Shown: one piece after another, positions 1 to 7,896 of the stretch
How the letters are laid out: every line of letters starts with the position of its first letter
Position numbering within the stretch: position 1 is the stretch's first letter
NCBI GenBank assembly: GCA_964429235.1
Contig: CAYSAQ010000005.1
Span: 50,595-114,594 of the forward strand
Origin: CAYSAQ01 sp964429235
GTDB lineage: Bacteria; Margulisbacteria; Riflemargulisbacteria; GWF2-35-9; DYQY01
Reading direction: 5' to 3'
Length of the DNA: 64,000 nucleotides
The notes under the pieces: generated by a model
What the model saw: the letters and a program-made list of their open reading frames with translations, nothing else
What the model was told of the DNA's origin: nothing
Databases searched by the model: none
Program-made: the position numbers and the translations under genes

Positions 1-137
1 CTAAGTGAATCATATTTAGTTGCGAGTGCCTCACAAGGCGGGCATTCGGTAGAGTACCAGTCTACGATAACTAGTTCGTTTTCCTTTATTATTTTTTCAT
101 AATTTTCTGCGTTTATGTATTCTGTTTTTTCTGACAT
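1..137 (-). CDS. thioredoxin-like protein, partial (3' end outside window)
   Basis: Only the first 45 codons lie in the window; the gene runs off its left edge. The start ATG is at 137, two bases past the stop of the radical SAM gene, with an AAGGAGAAAT ribosome site at about 141-150. The visible part reads as a thioredoxin fold: a first helix, then a hydrophobic strand (ELVIVDWYS), then a CPPC redox motif at about residues 31-34. It is the last visible gene of the MarR-methyltransferase-peptide-radical SAM operon and could supply dithiol reduction there. Which thioredoxin subfamily it belongs to cannot be judged from this fragment. Confidence 0.7.
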   Translation of the reverse strand, partial: MSEKTEYINAENYEKIIKENELVIVDWYSTECPPCEALATKYDSL

Positions 138-138
138 C

Positions 139-1479
139 TTATTTCTCCTTTGTTAAATCTTTTTTAAAATATAAATCAATCCCAAGCTCTAGAAGTTCTT
201 TAACTGGTCTACAGTCTGGTGATAGGATCTTGCCTGTTTTATTTTTTGCGACAGAAGCACAACCACCACCACAAGCTAGTTGTAAATTGCAATTTGCACA
301 TTCAGGAATACTTGTGACATCACGTTCTTGCCATTCAGCAATCTGTTGGTTATTTAGAGATATTTCTGGATAAAATGTGCCGAGAGATTCTCCTTCTTTA
401 CCTACCGTAGCAGTGCAAGAATATATTCTTCCAGTGTAGTCAAAAGCCCATTCTGTTTTAGTTCCTGGACATGAGTCAAAAAGAGGGTCGGGTAGTGCTC
501 CATTATCAAATAAAAATTTACTTATAGAATAAGCAGGCCTATGAAACTTTAGGATATTAGGGTGCGTTATTATAAGTTTATGTAAGTCCTGATAAAGATT
601 GATTCTGTCATAGAGTGCAGGATTGCTTTTTTTGCAGGTATGTAACTCATAATTTCTTCCTAGTTGTGTTTTGAATATTGGGCTATCATTCCATCCTTTT
701 TCTGTAGCATAGTCAGCTAAATCCACCAGGCTGGTTAAGTTTTCCTTATCAACAACAACTCTTAAGTTCACTGGAATTTCATTTTCTAGCAATAAATCAA
801 CACCATTAGAAATTTCTTTAAAAGTACCTTGCCCATTTTTAAGTGGACGTCTTTTATTGTGAATTGCAGGAGGCCCATCAAGAGTAATCTGGATTTCACG
901 AATACCTAGATCCTTAAATTCTGAAATGTATTTTGAAATATTATAACCGTTGGTAACTATTGCTATGCTTAGTTGTGATTCCTTAACTTTCTGAAAGAAA
1001 TATTGAAGGTGTTTTTTATAGTTACTGTTGTCTACTAGCGGTTCTCCACCAAAGAGAGTTATGTATTTTTGCTTGCCAGCAAAAGTTGTATTTATATAAT
1101 TGAAGAAAGCGTCTATAAGCTCTCTGGTAAGTTCTTTTGTTTGGTTTGTGTATTCGCTTTGGTAGCAATAAGAGCAGTCAAAATTGCAGGTATATGTTGA
1201 AGCGAAGAATATTTGTATTTCATCGCTATCTCTATTATCGAGAAAGTCTAGATAGTGTTCTTTATAAGTCTTGCTTTCTTGTTCAGGGTCTACAAAATAA
1301 TTATTATCAATTAATTTTTGTTTTAGAGTTACATCTGAAAAGTTCTCGGAGAGAATCATTCTAGCTTCTGGTCCATTTAGAATGTCAGCATTGCGGGACA
1401 GAAGATTAATAATGAAATAATCTTCCGACCCATCAATTTTTGATAAAATGTTATGACGAGATAATTTATGTCTAGTCAT
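139..1479 (-). CDS. radical SAM/SPASM domain protein, probable peptide maturase
   Basis: 446 residues. The radical SAM cluster motif CNFDCSYC has Cys98, Cys102 and Cys105, followed by a GGEPL motif and the LDGPPAIHNKRRP segment seen in SPASM-type enzymes. The C-terminal ~110 residues hold the SPASM auxiliary-cluster cysteines (DSCPG, RIYSC, CANCNLQLACGGGC, PDC). The N-terminal ~80 residues have the layout common in enzymes that modify small peptides or sulfatases. The ATG at 1479 lies inside the last codons of a 31-residue Cys-containing ORF (8-base overlap), so translation is probably coupled. This, with a methyltransferase upstream and a thioredoxin-like gene downstream, suggests maturation of that peptide. 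An anSME-like sulfatase activator is less likely because no sulfatase is nearby. The reaction is unknown. Confidence 0.85.
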   Translation of the reverse strand: MTRHKLSRHNILSKIDGSEDYFIINLLSRNADILNGPEARMILSENFSDVTLKQKLIDNNYFVDPEQESKTYKEHYLDFLDNRDSDEIQIFFASTYTCNFDCSYCYQSEYTNQTKELTRELIDAFFNYINTTFAGKQKYITLFGGEPLVDNSNYKKHLQYFFQKVKESQLSIAIVTNGYNISKYISEFKDLGIREIQITLDGPPAIHNKRRPLKNGQGTFKEISNGVDLLLENEIPVNLRVVVDKENLTSLVDLADYATEKGWNDSPIFKTQLGRNYELHTCKKSNPALYDRINLYQDLHKLIITHPNILKFHRPAYSISKFLFDNGALPDPLFDSCPGTKTEWAFDYTGRIYSCTATVGKEGESLGTFYPEISLNNQQIAEWQERDVTSIPECANCNLQLACGGGCASVAKNKTGKILSPDCRPVKELLELGIDLYFKKDLTKEK

Positions 1480-1567
1480 GACAACCTGCTACAAGATTAG
1501 AAATTTTTGCACAACATTGAGCGATAAAATTCTTCTTTTCGTTCTTCTTTTTAATTAGGCTTTTCAC
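1472..1567 (-). CDS. 31-residue Cys-containing peptide, candidate radical SAM substrate
   Basis: A GTG start at 1567 is preceded by a near-perfect GGAGGTGA ribosome site formed by the last codons of the methyltransferase gene, whose stop abuts this start. The product is Lys-rich at the N-terminus (MKSLIKKKNEKKNF) and has Cys18, Cys19 and Cys29 in the C-terminal half (IAQCC...AGCHD). Its last 8 bases overlap the radical SAM start. A short basic leader, a Cys-bearing core and a position just before a SPASM enzyme are typical of RiPP precursors, but no known precursor family is recognised. It could also be a metal(loid)-binding peptide or only a coupling leader ORF. The ribosome site and gene spacing are seen directly; the role is inferred. 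Confidence 0.6.
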   Translation of the reverse strand: MKSLIKKKNEKKNFIAQCCAKISNLVAGCHD

Positions 1568-2224
1568 TTAAGTCACCTCCTTTATTAATTTTTTACCATA
1601 AATTGTCCAACTAGAAACCATGATTTTAACTTTTTCATAAGGGTCACTTTCTTCAAGAATAGTTAAATGCTGAAACCCAACGTTATCAAGTGTTTCTAAG
1701 TATTCTTTTTTTGTTACTGATCCTGCCCAGCATTCTGCAACTGCAGCTGGATCATTTGCATATTCTTTTGGCACTGGTTTGTCCGAATAGATGTCGCTTA
1801 CTACAAAACGTCCACCTGGTTTTAATATACGAAATATTTCTGACCAAACCTTGTTTTTGTCTTTTGCGTGATTGATGGTGCAATTTGAGATTACTAAGTC
1901 GACAGAATTCTCTTCAAGCGGAAGCTTTTCTAGTTCTGCTTCACGGAAATCAACATTTTTATAATCAAGACGGTTAGCTGTATTTTTTGCAGTTTCCAAC
2001 ATGCCACTAGAAATATCTATTCCATAGACGAAGCCATCAGCCTCTACACTGTCGGCTAATCTCATTACATCTGTTCCTCTTCCACTGCCAAGGTCAACAC
2101 ATATTTCTCCTTTTTTAGGTTTTGCATGGCTTATCGCACCACCACAGGAAAGACAACAAGAGCTAGTTGCTAGGTCTGTGTATCTTACGTTAATAGCATC
2201 TAAAACAGTATCATTTTTAGTCAT
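1568..2224 (-). CDS. ArsM-like SAM-dependent methyltransferase
   Basis: 218 residues, class I methyltransferase fold. Motif I is VDLGSGRG at about 43-50, the acidic motif II is YGIDIS, and motif post-I/IV is VISNCTINHAKDK. Cysteines occur at 23, 24 and 27 (SSCCLSC), 115 (SNC) and 165 (AEC). The Cys115-Cys165 spacing of 50 and the N-terminal CC match the As(III)-binding cysteines of ArsM arsenite methyltransferases, so a metalloid substrate is plausible. The N-terminus is shorter than in typical ArsM. It sits in an operon behind a MarR regulator (6-base gap) and directly before the small Cys peptide, so methylation within a peptide pathway is the alternative. The family call is firm; the substrate is not. 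Confidence 0.75.
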   Translation of the reverse strand: MTKNDTVLDAINVRYTDLATSSCCLSCGGAISHAKPKKGEICVDLGSGRGTDVMRLADSVEADGFVYGIDISSGMLETAKNTANRLDYKNVDFREAELEKLPLEENSVDLVISNCTINHAKDKNKVWSEIFRILKPGGRFVVSDIYSDKPVPKEYANDPAAVAECWAGSVTKKEYLETLDNVGFQHLTILEESDPYEKVKIMVSSWTIYGKKLIKEVT

Positions 2225-2230
2225 AATAAA

Positions 2231-2650
2231 TTATCCTTTCTTTATTGCGTTTATTATTTTCACAAGGTTCTCTGAAATATTATTAGTGTCGAGATCATCC
2301 AATCTTGCTAGTAATTTTTTTTCGCATACTTTTTTAGCTTTAGTTATTACTTTTAAAATATTGATGCCTTTTTTTGTTAAGGTTAGGACAGTCACTCTGC
2401 GGTCTGAGCTTTTGGTGTTACGCTCTAATAGTTTTTTATTTGCGAGACTGTCTATAATTCGGCTGGTTCTTGATGCTGAGAGTGAAAGCATTTCAGCAAA
2501 ATCATTATTTGTAGTCTCTTTTAGTTTACTAAAAACCAGTACACCTTTTATTTCAGAAGAGTTTAATCCTGTTTTGTTTGTCAGATCATCTTCAATATTA
2601 CAGACATCTTTTAATTCAAGTATTTGATCTATAAGTAGTCCTTTTAACAT
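2231..2650 (-). CDS. MarR family transcriptional regulator
   Basis: 139 residues from the ATG at 2650. A further in-frame ATG 18 bases upstream is less likely because an AGGAGC ribosome site stands just before 2650. The sequence shows the MarR winged helix: LSLSASRTSRIIDSLANKKLLER is the recognition region (split SASRTSRIIDSL), followed by the RRVTVLTLTKKG wing. It heads the methyltransferase-peptide-radical SAM operon and faces a divergent DUF1847 gene. A strong promoter overlapped by a perfect inverted repeat lies directly upstream, so it probably represses its own operon in response to a small ligand, perhaps the substrate of the pathway. Confidence 0.85.
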   Translation of the reverse strand: MLKGLLIDQILELKDVCNIEDDLTNKTGLNSSEIKGVLVFSKLKETTNNDFAEMLSLSASRTSRIIDSLANKKLLERNTKSSDRRVTVLTLTKKGINILKVITKAKKVCEKKLLARLDDLDTNNISENLVKIINAIKKG

Positions 2651-2666
2651 ATTTGCTCCTAACAAC

Positions 2667-2683
2667 ATTTGCCACTAGCAAAT
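2667..2683. promoter_or_regulatory. candidate MarR operator (inverted repeat)
   Basis: ATTTGC and GCAAAT form perfect 6-bp inverted arms around a 5-bp CACTA spacer. The 17-bp site covers the downstream edge of the -10 box and the likely start point of the operon, where MarR dimers usually bind. It is the clearest dyad in this intergenic gap. Binding by this regulator is inferred. Confidence 0.5.
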
Positions 2684-2710
2684 AATAATACTTTTGGTGT
2701 ATGATGGCAA
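2682..2710 (-). promoter_or_regulatory. promoter of the marR-methyltransferase-peptide operon
   Basis: On the minus strand a -35 TTGCCA (2705-2710) and a -10 TATTAT (2682-2687) are separated by exactly 17 bp. The inferred transcription start is about 2675, leaving a ~25-base leader before the MarR start at 2650. Confidence 0.6.
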
Positions 2711-2740
2711 TAGGTAATTTTTAAATTGGAAGGAAATAGG

Positions 2741-3289
2741 ATGGATTGTTTAGCATGTTCAAGTAAACTTTGTAAGAAAGAAGCCAAAGATTGTAATAAT
2801 TCCAGAGATGTTGTTTTGTTGAAATATAAAGAGGAAGTTAATAACGATATATATAACAAATCTGATAAATTGGTAGCAGGGGGTAGAGCTGGTAATTTGT
2901 CACGGCTAGAAGAAATAGCAGAGTTTTCTGTTAGCAGAAGTTATAAGAATATTGCGATTGCCTATTGTTATTGTATGGAGAATTTAGCTGGAGATGTTAA
3001 AGAATTTTTAACAGGTTATGGATTAACGACAAGTTCTTATCGGTGCACTATAAATGGTATAAAAGAAAATCAGATCAGTAATGAGTTAGCCGATAGTGTG
3101 AATTGTAATCCGATAGGGCAAGCGGAAGCTATTAATAATAGTGATGCTGATTTTGTTATTGAGATGGGCCTTTGTTTAGGACATGATGTCCTTTTTCATC
3201 AACATCTTAAAAAGCCTTTTACAGTTTTTATAGTTAAAGATAGGGTTCACAATCATAATCCGGCAAAAGCGTTATCTTCTTATAAATGA
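2741..3289 (+). CDS. DUF1847 family metal-binding protein
   Basis: 182 residues from the ATG at 2741, chosen because GGAAGGAAATAGG precedes it; a TTG start 15 bases upstream has no such site. The N-terminus carries the family Cys cluster (CLACSSKLC, then C at about 18). The rest has the DUF1847 core: IAYCYCMENLA, conserved CNPIGQAEAIN, and EMGLCLGHDVLF with Cys and His. Function is unknown; these Cys-rich proteins are thought to bind metal. It is transcribed divergently from the marR operon and shares its 90-bp control region, so it may be co-regulated with the metalloid/peptide system. Confidence 0.75.
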   Translation: MDCLACSSKLCKKEAKDCNNSRDVVLLKYKEEVNNDIYNKSDKLVAGGRAGNLSRLEEIAEFSVSRSYKNIAIAYCYCMENLAGDVKEFLTGYGLTTSSYRCTINGIKENQISNELADSVNCNPIGQAEAINNSDADFVIEMGLCLGHDVLFHQHLKKPFTVFIVKDRVHNHNPAKALSSYK

Positions 3290-3334
3290 AATTATTAATA
3301 GTGTATAAGCTTAGGGAGGCTTTATAATTAGGAT

Positions 3335-3736
3335 ATGATAAATGAAAAACAATGTCCTTGTGATAGTGGGTTGAATTTCTTAGAATGCTGCTCAAATTTC
3401 ATCAGTGGCGATAGCGTTCCGTTAACAGCAGAAGCATTAATGAGATCACGATATAGTGCTTATGTATTAGGCAACGCAGATTATATAGTTGAAACTACTC
3501 ACCCCAAAAAGAGAACAATCTTATTAGAAAAGTCAGTAACTAATTGGATAGAAGAAGCTAGTTTTCAGAAATTAGAAATTATTAATACTGGTATGGGACA
3601 AGAGAAAGATAAAGCAGGAAAAGTAGAGTTTAAAGCATTTTATACAAGTAATGATACCAAAACAACTCACCATGAGTTATCCAAGTTTAAGAAATACGAT
3701 GGCAAGTGGTATTTCTTTGATGGAGAGGTGTTTTAG
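3335..3736 (+). CDS. YchJ-like SEC-C motif protein (UPF0225)
   Basis: 133 residues. The N-terminus has the SEC-C-type zinc site CPCDSGLNFLECC (residues 7-19). The following domain, with RSRYSAYVLGNADYIVETTHP and a C-terminal KYDGKWYFFDGEV, matches YchJ-type NTF2-like proteins. The family's role is not established. It is probably transcribed after the DUF1847 gene (45-base gap) and converges on hydG with only 8 bases between stops. The start ATG has only a weak ribosome site. Confidence 0.85.
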   Translation: MINEKQCPCDSGLNFLECCSNFISGDSVPLTAEALMRSRYSAYVLGNADYIVETTHPKKRTILLEKSVTNWIEEASFQKLEIINTGMGQEKDKAGKVEFKAFYTSNDTKTTHHELSKFKKYDGKWYFFDGEVF

Positions 3737-3744
3737 CTAATTTT

Positions 3745-5274
3745 TTAGATATAAAGGTCTCGTTCTCCATTTTCTATTCTTTCATATAAGTTATAAAATT
3801 CTTCTAATATTTTTTTATGAGATGAATACCATTCAGATTCCTTAGTTTCTTTTATTTCTTTTAAAATAAGTTGTTCTCCTGTTTTTTTAGTTTCTTCAGA
3901 GGCATAATCTTCTAAATATTCTTTAAATGTTAATATAGCATTTAATTTGCAGTATTTTCCTTCTACTCCTGTACATAATAGTCTCATTATTTTATCGCCA
4001 GTTCTACCACAACGATAACCCGCTGTGCAAAAAGATGAGATGATGCCCATTGTTGCTAATTCTCTTATTACAGTATCAATCCTTCTTGTGTCACCTAAAT
4101 TAAATTGTTGTTTTTTATTGTCTTGTTGATTTGTTTTATTTGGTTGGGTTTCCCATTCTTGGGCAATTTGGTTATATCCGCCGATATCTATTCTTGTAGA
4201 AGCGTCTGTTTGAGTACAGCCTAGATTAATGCATTCTTTTTTGAAGTCGCCTTCTTCTCTAGCAGTAATAATTAATCCAGTGTAGGGTACTGATAATCTT
4301 AGAATTGTAATGATTTTTTTTAGATCATCATCAGATACAAGATATTTGTTTTTGGATAGGTCTGTGCCGTAGGCTTCTCTTAGTCTAGGGAATGAAATTG
4401 TATGAGGTCCAATCCCAAATCTATTTTCAAGGTCAATAGCATGATAAAGCAAACCCATTATCTCATATCGCCAATCATATAAACCCAAAAGTACTCCTAA
4501 CGAGAAATCATCGATACCAGCATCCATTGCTCGGTGAAGTGCATATAGTCTCCATTCATAATTGCCTTTAATAGTGTTTTGAGGGTGTACTTTTTCGTAT
4601 GTTTTTTGATGGTATGTTTCTTGAAATACTTGATAGGTTCCAATTCCTGCTTTTTTTAGTTTTGTTAAATCTTCTATAGACATTGGAGCTGCATTTACGT
4701 TAATTCTTCTAATTTCGCCTTTGATATCACTGTTGTTTTTGTGATTAACATTATAAATTTGTTCCATTGAATGCGTTATATAATCAATCGCTGAGTCTGG
4801 ATGTTCACCATATACGGCAATTACTCTTTTATGTCCTTCAGCGACAATAACAGCTACTTCTTTTTGTATTTCTTCGTCTGAAAGTATTTTTCGTGGTTTT
4901 AAAATATTATCTGTCTTGAACCCACAATAATTGCAATTATTTATACATTTATCTGATAGATACAGTGGAGCAAAGAAAACAATGCGGTTATCATAAACCT
5001 TTTTCTTAACTATATCTGCCGTAGCATATAATTCTTCCCATATTTTTTCGTCTTTAACGTTTAATAACATTGCTACTTCTTCTGGTTCAAGTCTTTGAAT
5101 TGAAAGTGATTTTTTTAGGATATCTTTTATCTTTTCATGAGTTATTTTAGGTGTATTTTTTAGGTCATTTAAAATTTTTGTATCATCTATAAAATGTTTA
5201 TTATTTATATGATATTTATCAATTTCATCTTGTTTTATAACTTGCGTAGCCCATGGTTGTTGTTGTTGCTTCAT
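3745..5274 (-). CDS. hydG: HydG-like radical SAM enzyme ([FeFe]-hydrogenase maturation), variant auxiliary-cluster motif
   Basis: 509 residues, somewhat longer than typical HydG (~470). HydG cleaves tyrosine to give the CO and CN ligands of the H-cluster. The radical SAM motif CINNCNYC places Cys110, Cys114 and Cys117. The ThiH/HydG body is clear (YGEHPDSAIDYI, EAYGTDLSKN, GVLLGLYDWRYE). The C-terminus has CTAGYRCGRTGDKIM, then CKLNAILTFKEYLEDYA as in HydG. In canonical HydG the first part reads CTACYRxGRTG; here the second Cys is Gly419 and a new Cys appears at 422, so the CX2C pair is replaced by CX5C (Cys416, Cys422). Residues ~383-393 hold an Asn/Gln-rich insert. No HydE, HydF or hydrogenase is in the window. 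ThiH is less likely given the C-terminal motif. Confidence 0.85.
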   Translation of the reverse strand: MKQQQQPWATQVIKQDEIDKYHINNKHFIDDTKILNDLKNTPKITHEKIKDILKKSLSIQRLEPEEVAMLLNVKDEKIWEELYATADIVKKKVYDNRIVFFAPLYLSDKCINNCNYCGFKTDNILKPRKILSDEEIQKEVAVIVAEGHKRVIAVYGEHPDSAIDYITHSMEQIYNVNHKNNSDIKGEIRRINVNAAPMSIEDLTKLKKAGIGTYQVFQETYHQKTYEKVHPQNTIKGNYEWRLYALHRAMDAGIDDFSLGVLLGLYDWRYEIMGLLYHAIDLENRFGIGPHTISFPRLREAYGTDLSKNKYLVSDDDLKKIITILRLSVPYTGLIITAREEGDFKKECINLGCTQTDASTRIDIGGYNQIAQEWETQPNKTNQQDNKKQQFNLGDTRRIDTVIRELATMGIISSFCTAGYRCGRTGDKIMRLLCTGVEGKYCKLNAILTFKEYLEDYASEETKKTGEQLILKEIKETKESEWYSSHKKILEEFYNLYERIENGERDLYI

Positions 5275-5416
5275 GATAAATCCTTATATTGAATTTTTAA
5301 TATATATGAGTATATTCCCACATGAGGCATTTTGACTATTGTTAGTTTTTTGTTGGGTTTTTTTCTAGTAATTGTTGAGAATTAAATGTTTCCCAGTCGT
5401 GAATAAATCCGGTCTT

Positions 5417-5662
5417 TTATTTGGTTTTGGCTTTCCTGATTTGATAGAACATCAACAATCCGATAATTACTGTAAACCCGTTAAGGACGGCACCGATTAC
5501 ATCATTGCCCATTATTCCACCGACTGCCAGTATAAGGGCCCCAATAGAATATAGTATAAGAAAGAGCTTCTGGATGTGAGTATCCTTGTTCAATATAGTA
5601 AAAAATGCCTGATACCCCCAAGCTATTGTTATAAGTCCCAATCCAATAGTGAATATGTTCAT
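5417..5662 (-). CDS. small integral membrane protein, unknown
   Basis: 81 residues with three predicted hydrophobic segments (about 5-22, 32-48 and 54-75) and a basic C-terminus (YQIRKAKTK). A GGAGAA ribosome site precedes the ATG. No family was recognised. It lies upstream of hydG on the same strand with a 140-base gap, so co-transcription is possible but not shown. Confidence 0.6.
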   Translation of the reverse strand: MNIFTIGLGLITIAWGYQAFFTILNKDTHIQKLFLILYSIGALILAVGGIMGNDVIGAVLNGFTVIIGLLMFYQIRKAKTK

Positions 5663-5774
5663 ATGTTCTCCTTAATAGTTATGTTAGTTATAGATTACAG
5701 AAATATTTTTATAATGTGAAGAGTAGGGCGTGGATATAGGTTATTAAGAAAGTTTGTGGATTTTAATTGGATTT

Positions 5775-6461
5775 CTACTGCAGATTTGCTTTTTGAATAA
5801 TTGTATCTATTTTTCCTTCGGCACACACTTGGCCATTTTTTAAATATATACCTGCAGATGCTACTTTTTGAGCAAACAATTGGTCATGCGTTACAACTAT
5901 TAAATTAGTTTCTTTTTCCAGCCCTTGTAACCATTCAGCAAACATATTCATTGTATTATTATCAAGTGCACTAGTTGGCTCATCCAGTAATAAATATTCT
6001 GGTTTTAATAAAAGAGCTCTAGCAACTGCAACTCGTTGTGCTTGCCCTCCGCTAATTTGAGCTGGGAAACTAGTTTCTATTTCGTGAAGGCCTAATTTTC
6101 TAAGAGTATGATGGGATTGCTCAATTGCATCTTTTTCGTTTTTTCTCTGAACATGAACTAGTGCTAATGTTAAATTTTCCAAAACAGTTAAATGAGGGAA
6201 AAGAAATAAATGTTGGAATACTATCCCAATACTTTTCCTATAATCTTGTTCTGTTAATTTAAAAATATCCTTACCGTTATAATTGATCGTGCCTGTTTGT
6301 GGTTTTAAAAATTGACCAATACACTTTAATAATGTCGTTTTTCCAGAACCACTTTCACCAAGAATAGCGTAGTTTGAATCTTTAGGGATAGTTGCAGAAA
6401 AATCCTCAAAGATTTGATTACCTTTAGTATATTTAAATGAAATATTTTTAATATCAATCAT
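5775..6461 (-). CDS. polar amino acid ABC transporter ATP-binding protein (GlnQ-like)
   Basis: 228 residues. Walker A GESGSGKTT at about 34-42, Q-loop FQHLFLFPHLTV, signature SGGQAQRVAVARAL, Walker B YLLLDEPTSALD and a switch His in VVTHD. It overlaps the permease gene by 8 bases and so is translationally coupled to it. Length and motifs fit the HisP/GlnQ group that energises amino acid uptake at the inner membrane. The specific amino acid cannot be told. Confidence 0.9.
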   Translation of the reverse strand: MIDIKNISFKYTKGNQIFEDFSATIPKDSNYAILGESGSGKTTLLKCIGQFLKPQTGTINYNGKDIFKLTEQDYRKSIGIVFQHLFLFPHLTVLENLTLALVHVQRKNEKDAIEQSHHTLRKLGLHEIETSFPAQISGGQAQRVAVARALLLKPEYLLLDEPTSALDNNTMNMFAEWLQGLEKETNLIVVTHDQLFAQKVASAGIYLKNGQVCAEGKIDTIIQKANLQ

Positions 6462-7896
6462 GCATAAATCCTTTTTCTTTTACTTTATTTTCGACATAAC
6501 TTGCTATTTTCATTAATGGAAAGGTAACAACAAAAAACATAATAGCTACGATTAAGTAATATTTCATAGGATTAAAGGTATAGCTAATAATCGATTGCGC
6601 TTCTCTAATAACCTCCCCAACAGAAATCACTGAAATAATTGCAGTATCTTTAGTTAGAGCAACTACTGAATTCATAAGAGGAGGTATTGTTACTCTAAAT
6701 GCTTGAGGCCAAATAATGAATCTAAAAACCTGAAACTTTGAAAGACCTAAAGCCCGTCCGCCAAGAAATTGACCGAAGTTAACGCTTAATAACCCCGACC
6801 TGATAACCTCTGACAAATAAGCCATTGAGTTAACAGATAGAGTTATAATCGCTGAAGTAATGGGAGAAAACGTAAATCCAAATTGAGGTGCTCCATAATA
6901 AACAAAAAAGAGTTGGATAAGAACGGGAGTTCCTCTAATAAAATCAACTACACTTCTAACTAACAGGTACAATGGGCCCTTATTCCTATGCAGAATAACT
7001 CCTAACGGAAGTGCGCAAATAAACCCTATTAATAATGAAAAAAATGCTACAAAAAGTGTGATTGCAAAACCTTTCATCAACTTTTGGGAAACAACCTTCG
7101 AGTCCATTTTTTGATTTATTGCTTCTGGTTCAATATTTAAAGCAAACCACTTATCATAAAGTTGTTTCTTTTTTCCACTAAGAGATATTTGAGATAAGGC
7201 TTTATTAATCTGACTTAAAAGCAGGCCATCACTTTTTTTAACTGGAATGGCTATTTTTTCTTTAAATAAAAGTTTTCCTTTTTTGATGAAAGATTTATTT
7301 GCTTTTTTTATCTGCCAAGCGCCAACAAGCCGATCTGTCACAAAACCATCTAATCTGCCATTTTCCATATCTTGAAAAATATCTATTGATGATTTGTATG
7401 TAATAATCCTTATTTTGCTATGATTCTTTCTTAAAAATTGCTCATATGTTTCTCCTAATACAACTCCAATATTTTTTTGATTACAATCTTTTATATCTTG
7501 TATGGAGCTATTTCTATTTACGAATAATTGAGCACCTGAAATATAGTAAGGACTTGAAAACAAAACTTGTTCTGCTCTTTTTGGGGTGACAGCCATAGAC
7601 CCAATAATAGCGTCATATTTATCTGTTAATAATCCAGCAACAATCCCATCCCATTCAGTTGTAATAATTTCAACATCTTTATGTAAAATATTAGCTATTT
7701 CTTTGGCAATATCTACATCAAATCCTGCCAATTTGCCTTGTTGATTATAAAAACTAAAAGGTGGATATTTGCCTGTTAACGCAATTTTTAAAGTTTCTTG
7801 TTTTTCTGCAAATCCGAAAGAAAAAACTGAAAATAATATTATTGATAATATAGTGATTTTAGAAAACTTAAAAAAAATCATCTTATTTTTTTTCAT
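6454..7896 (-). CDS. amino acid ABC transporter, substrate-binding protein fused to permease
   Basis: 480 residues. A signal-anchor (about 8-30) is followed by a family-3 solute-binding domain (about 32-258; GKYPPFSFYNQQGKLAGFDVD, AITPKR-like AVTPKRAEQVLFSSPYY). The HisM/GlnP-type permease domain follows (about 272-475), with the conserved EVIRSGLLSVNFGQFLGGRALG coupling-loop region. The fusion removes the need for a free periplasmic binding protein. Its partner ATPase is the next gene, with overlapping ends. Ribosome site GGAGATG lies ~10 bases before the start. Ligand specificity is unknown. Confidence 0.9.
   Translation of the reverse strand: MKKNKMIFFKFSKITILSIILFSVFSFGFAEKQETLKIALTGKYPPFSFYNQQGKLAGFDVDIAKEIANILHKDVEIITTEWDGIVAGLLTDKYDAIIGSMAVTPKRAEQVLFSSPYYISGAQLFVNRNSSIQDIKDCNQKNIGVVLGETYEQFLRKNHSKIRIITYKSSIDIFQDMENGRLDGFVTDRLVGAWQIKKANKSFIKKGKLLFKEKIAIPVKKSDGLLLSQINKALSQISLSGKKKQLYDKWFALNIEPEAINQKMDSKVVSQKLMKGFAITLFVAFFSLLIGFICALPLGVILHRNKGPLYLLVRSVVDFIRGTPVLIQLFFVYYGAPQFGFTFSPITSAIITLSVNSMAYLSEVIRSGLLSVNFGQFLGGRALGLSKFQVFRFIIWPQAFRVTIPPLMNSVVALTKDTAIISVISVGEVIREAQSIISYTFNPMKYYLIVAIMFFVVTFPLMKIASYVENKVKEKGFMHD

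Noticed and set aside
3745..5274. ThiH, BioB or NosL as the identity of this radical SAM gene
   Set aside because: The C-terminal CTAGYRCGRTG...CKLNAILTFKEYLEDYA segment is specific to HydG; ThiH lacks it.
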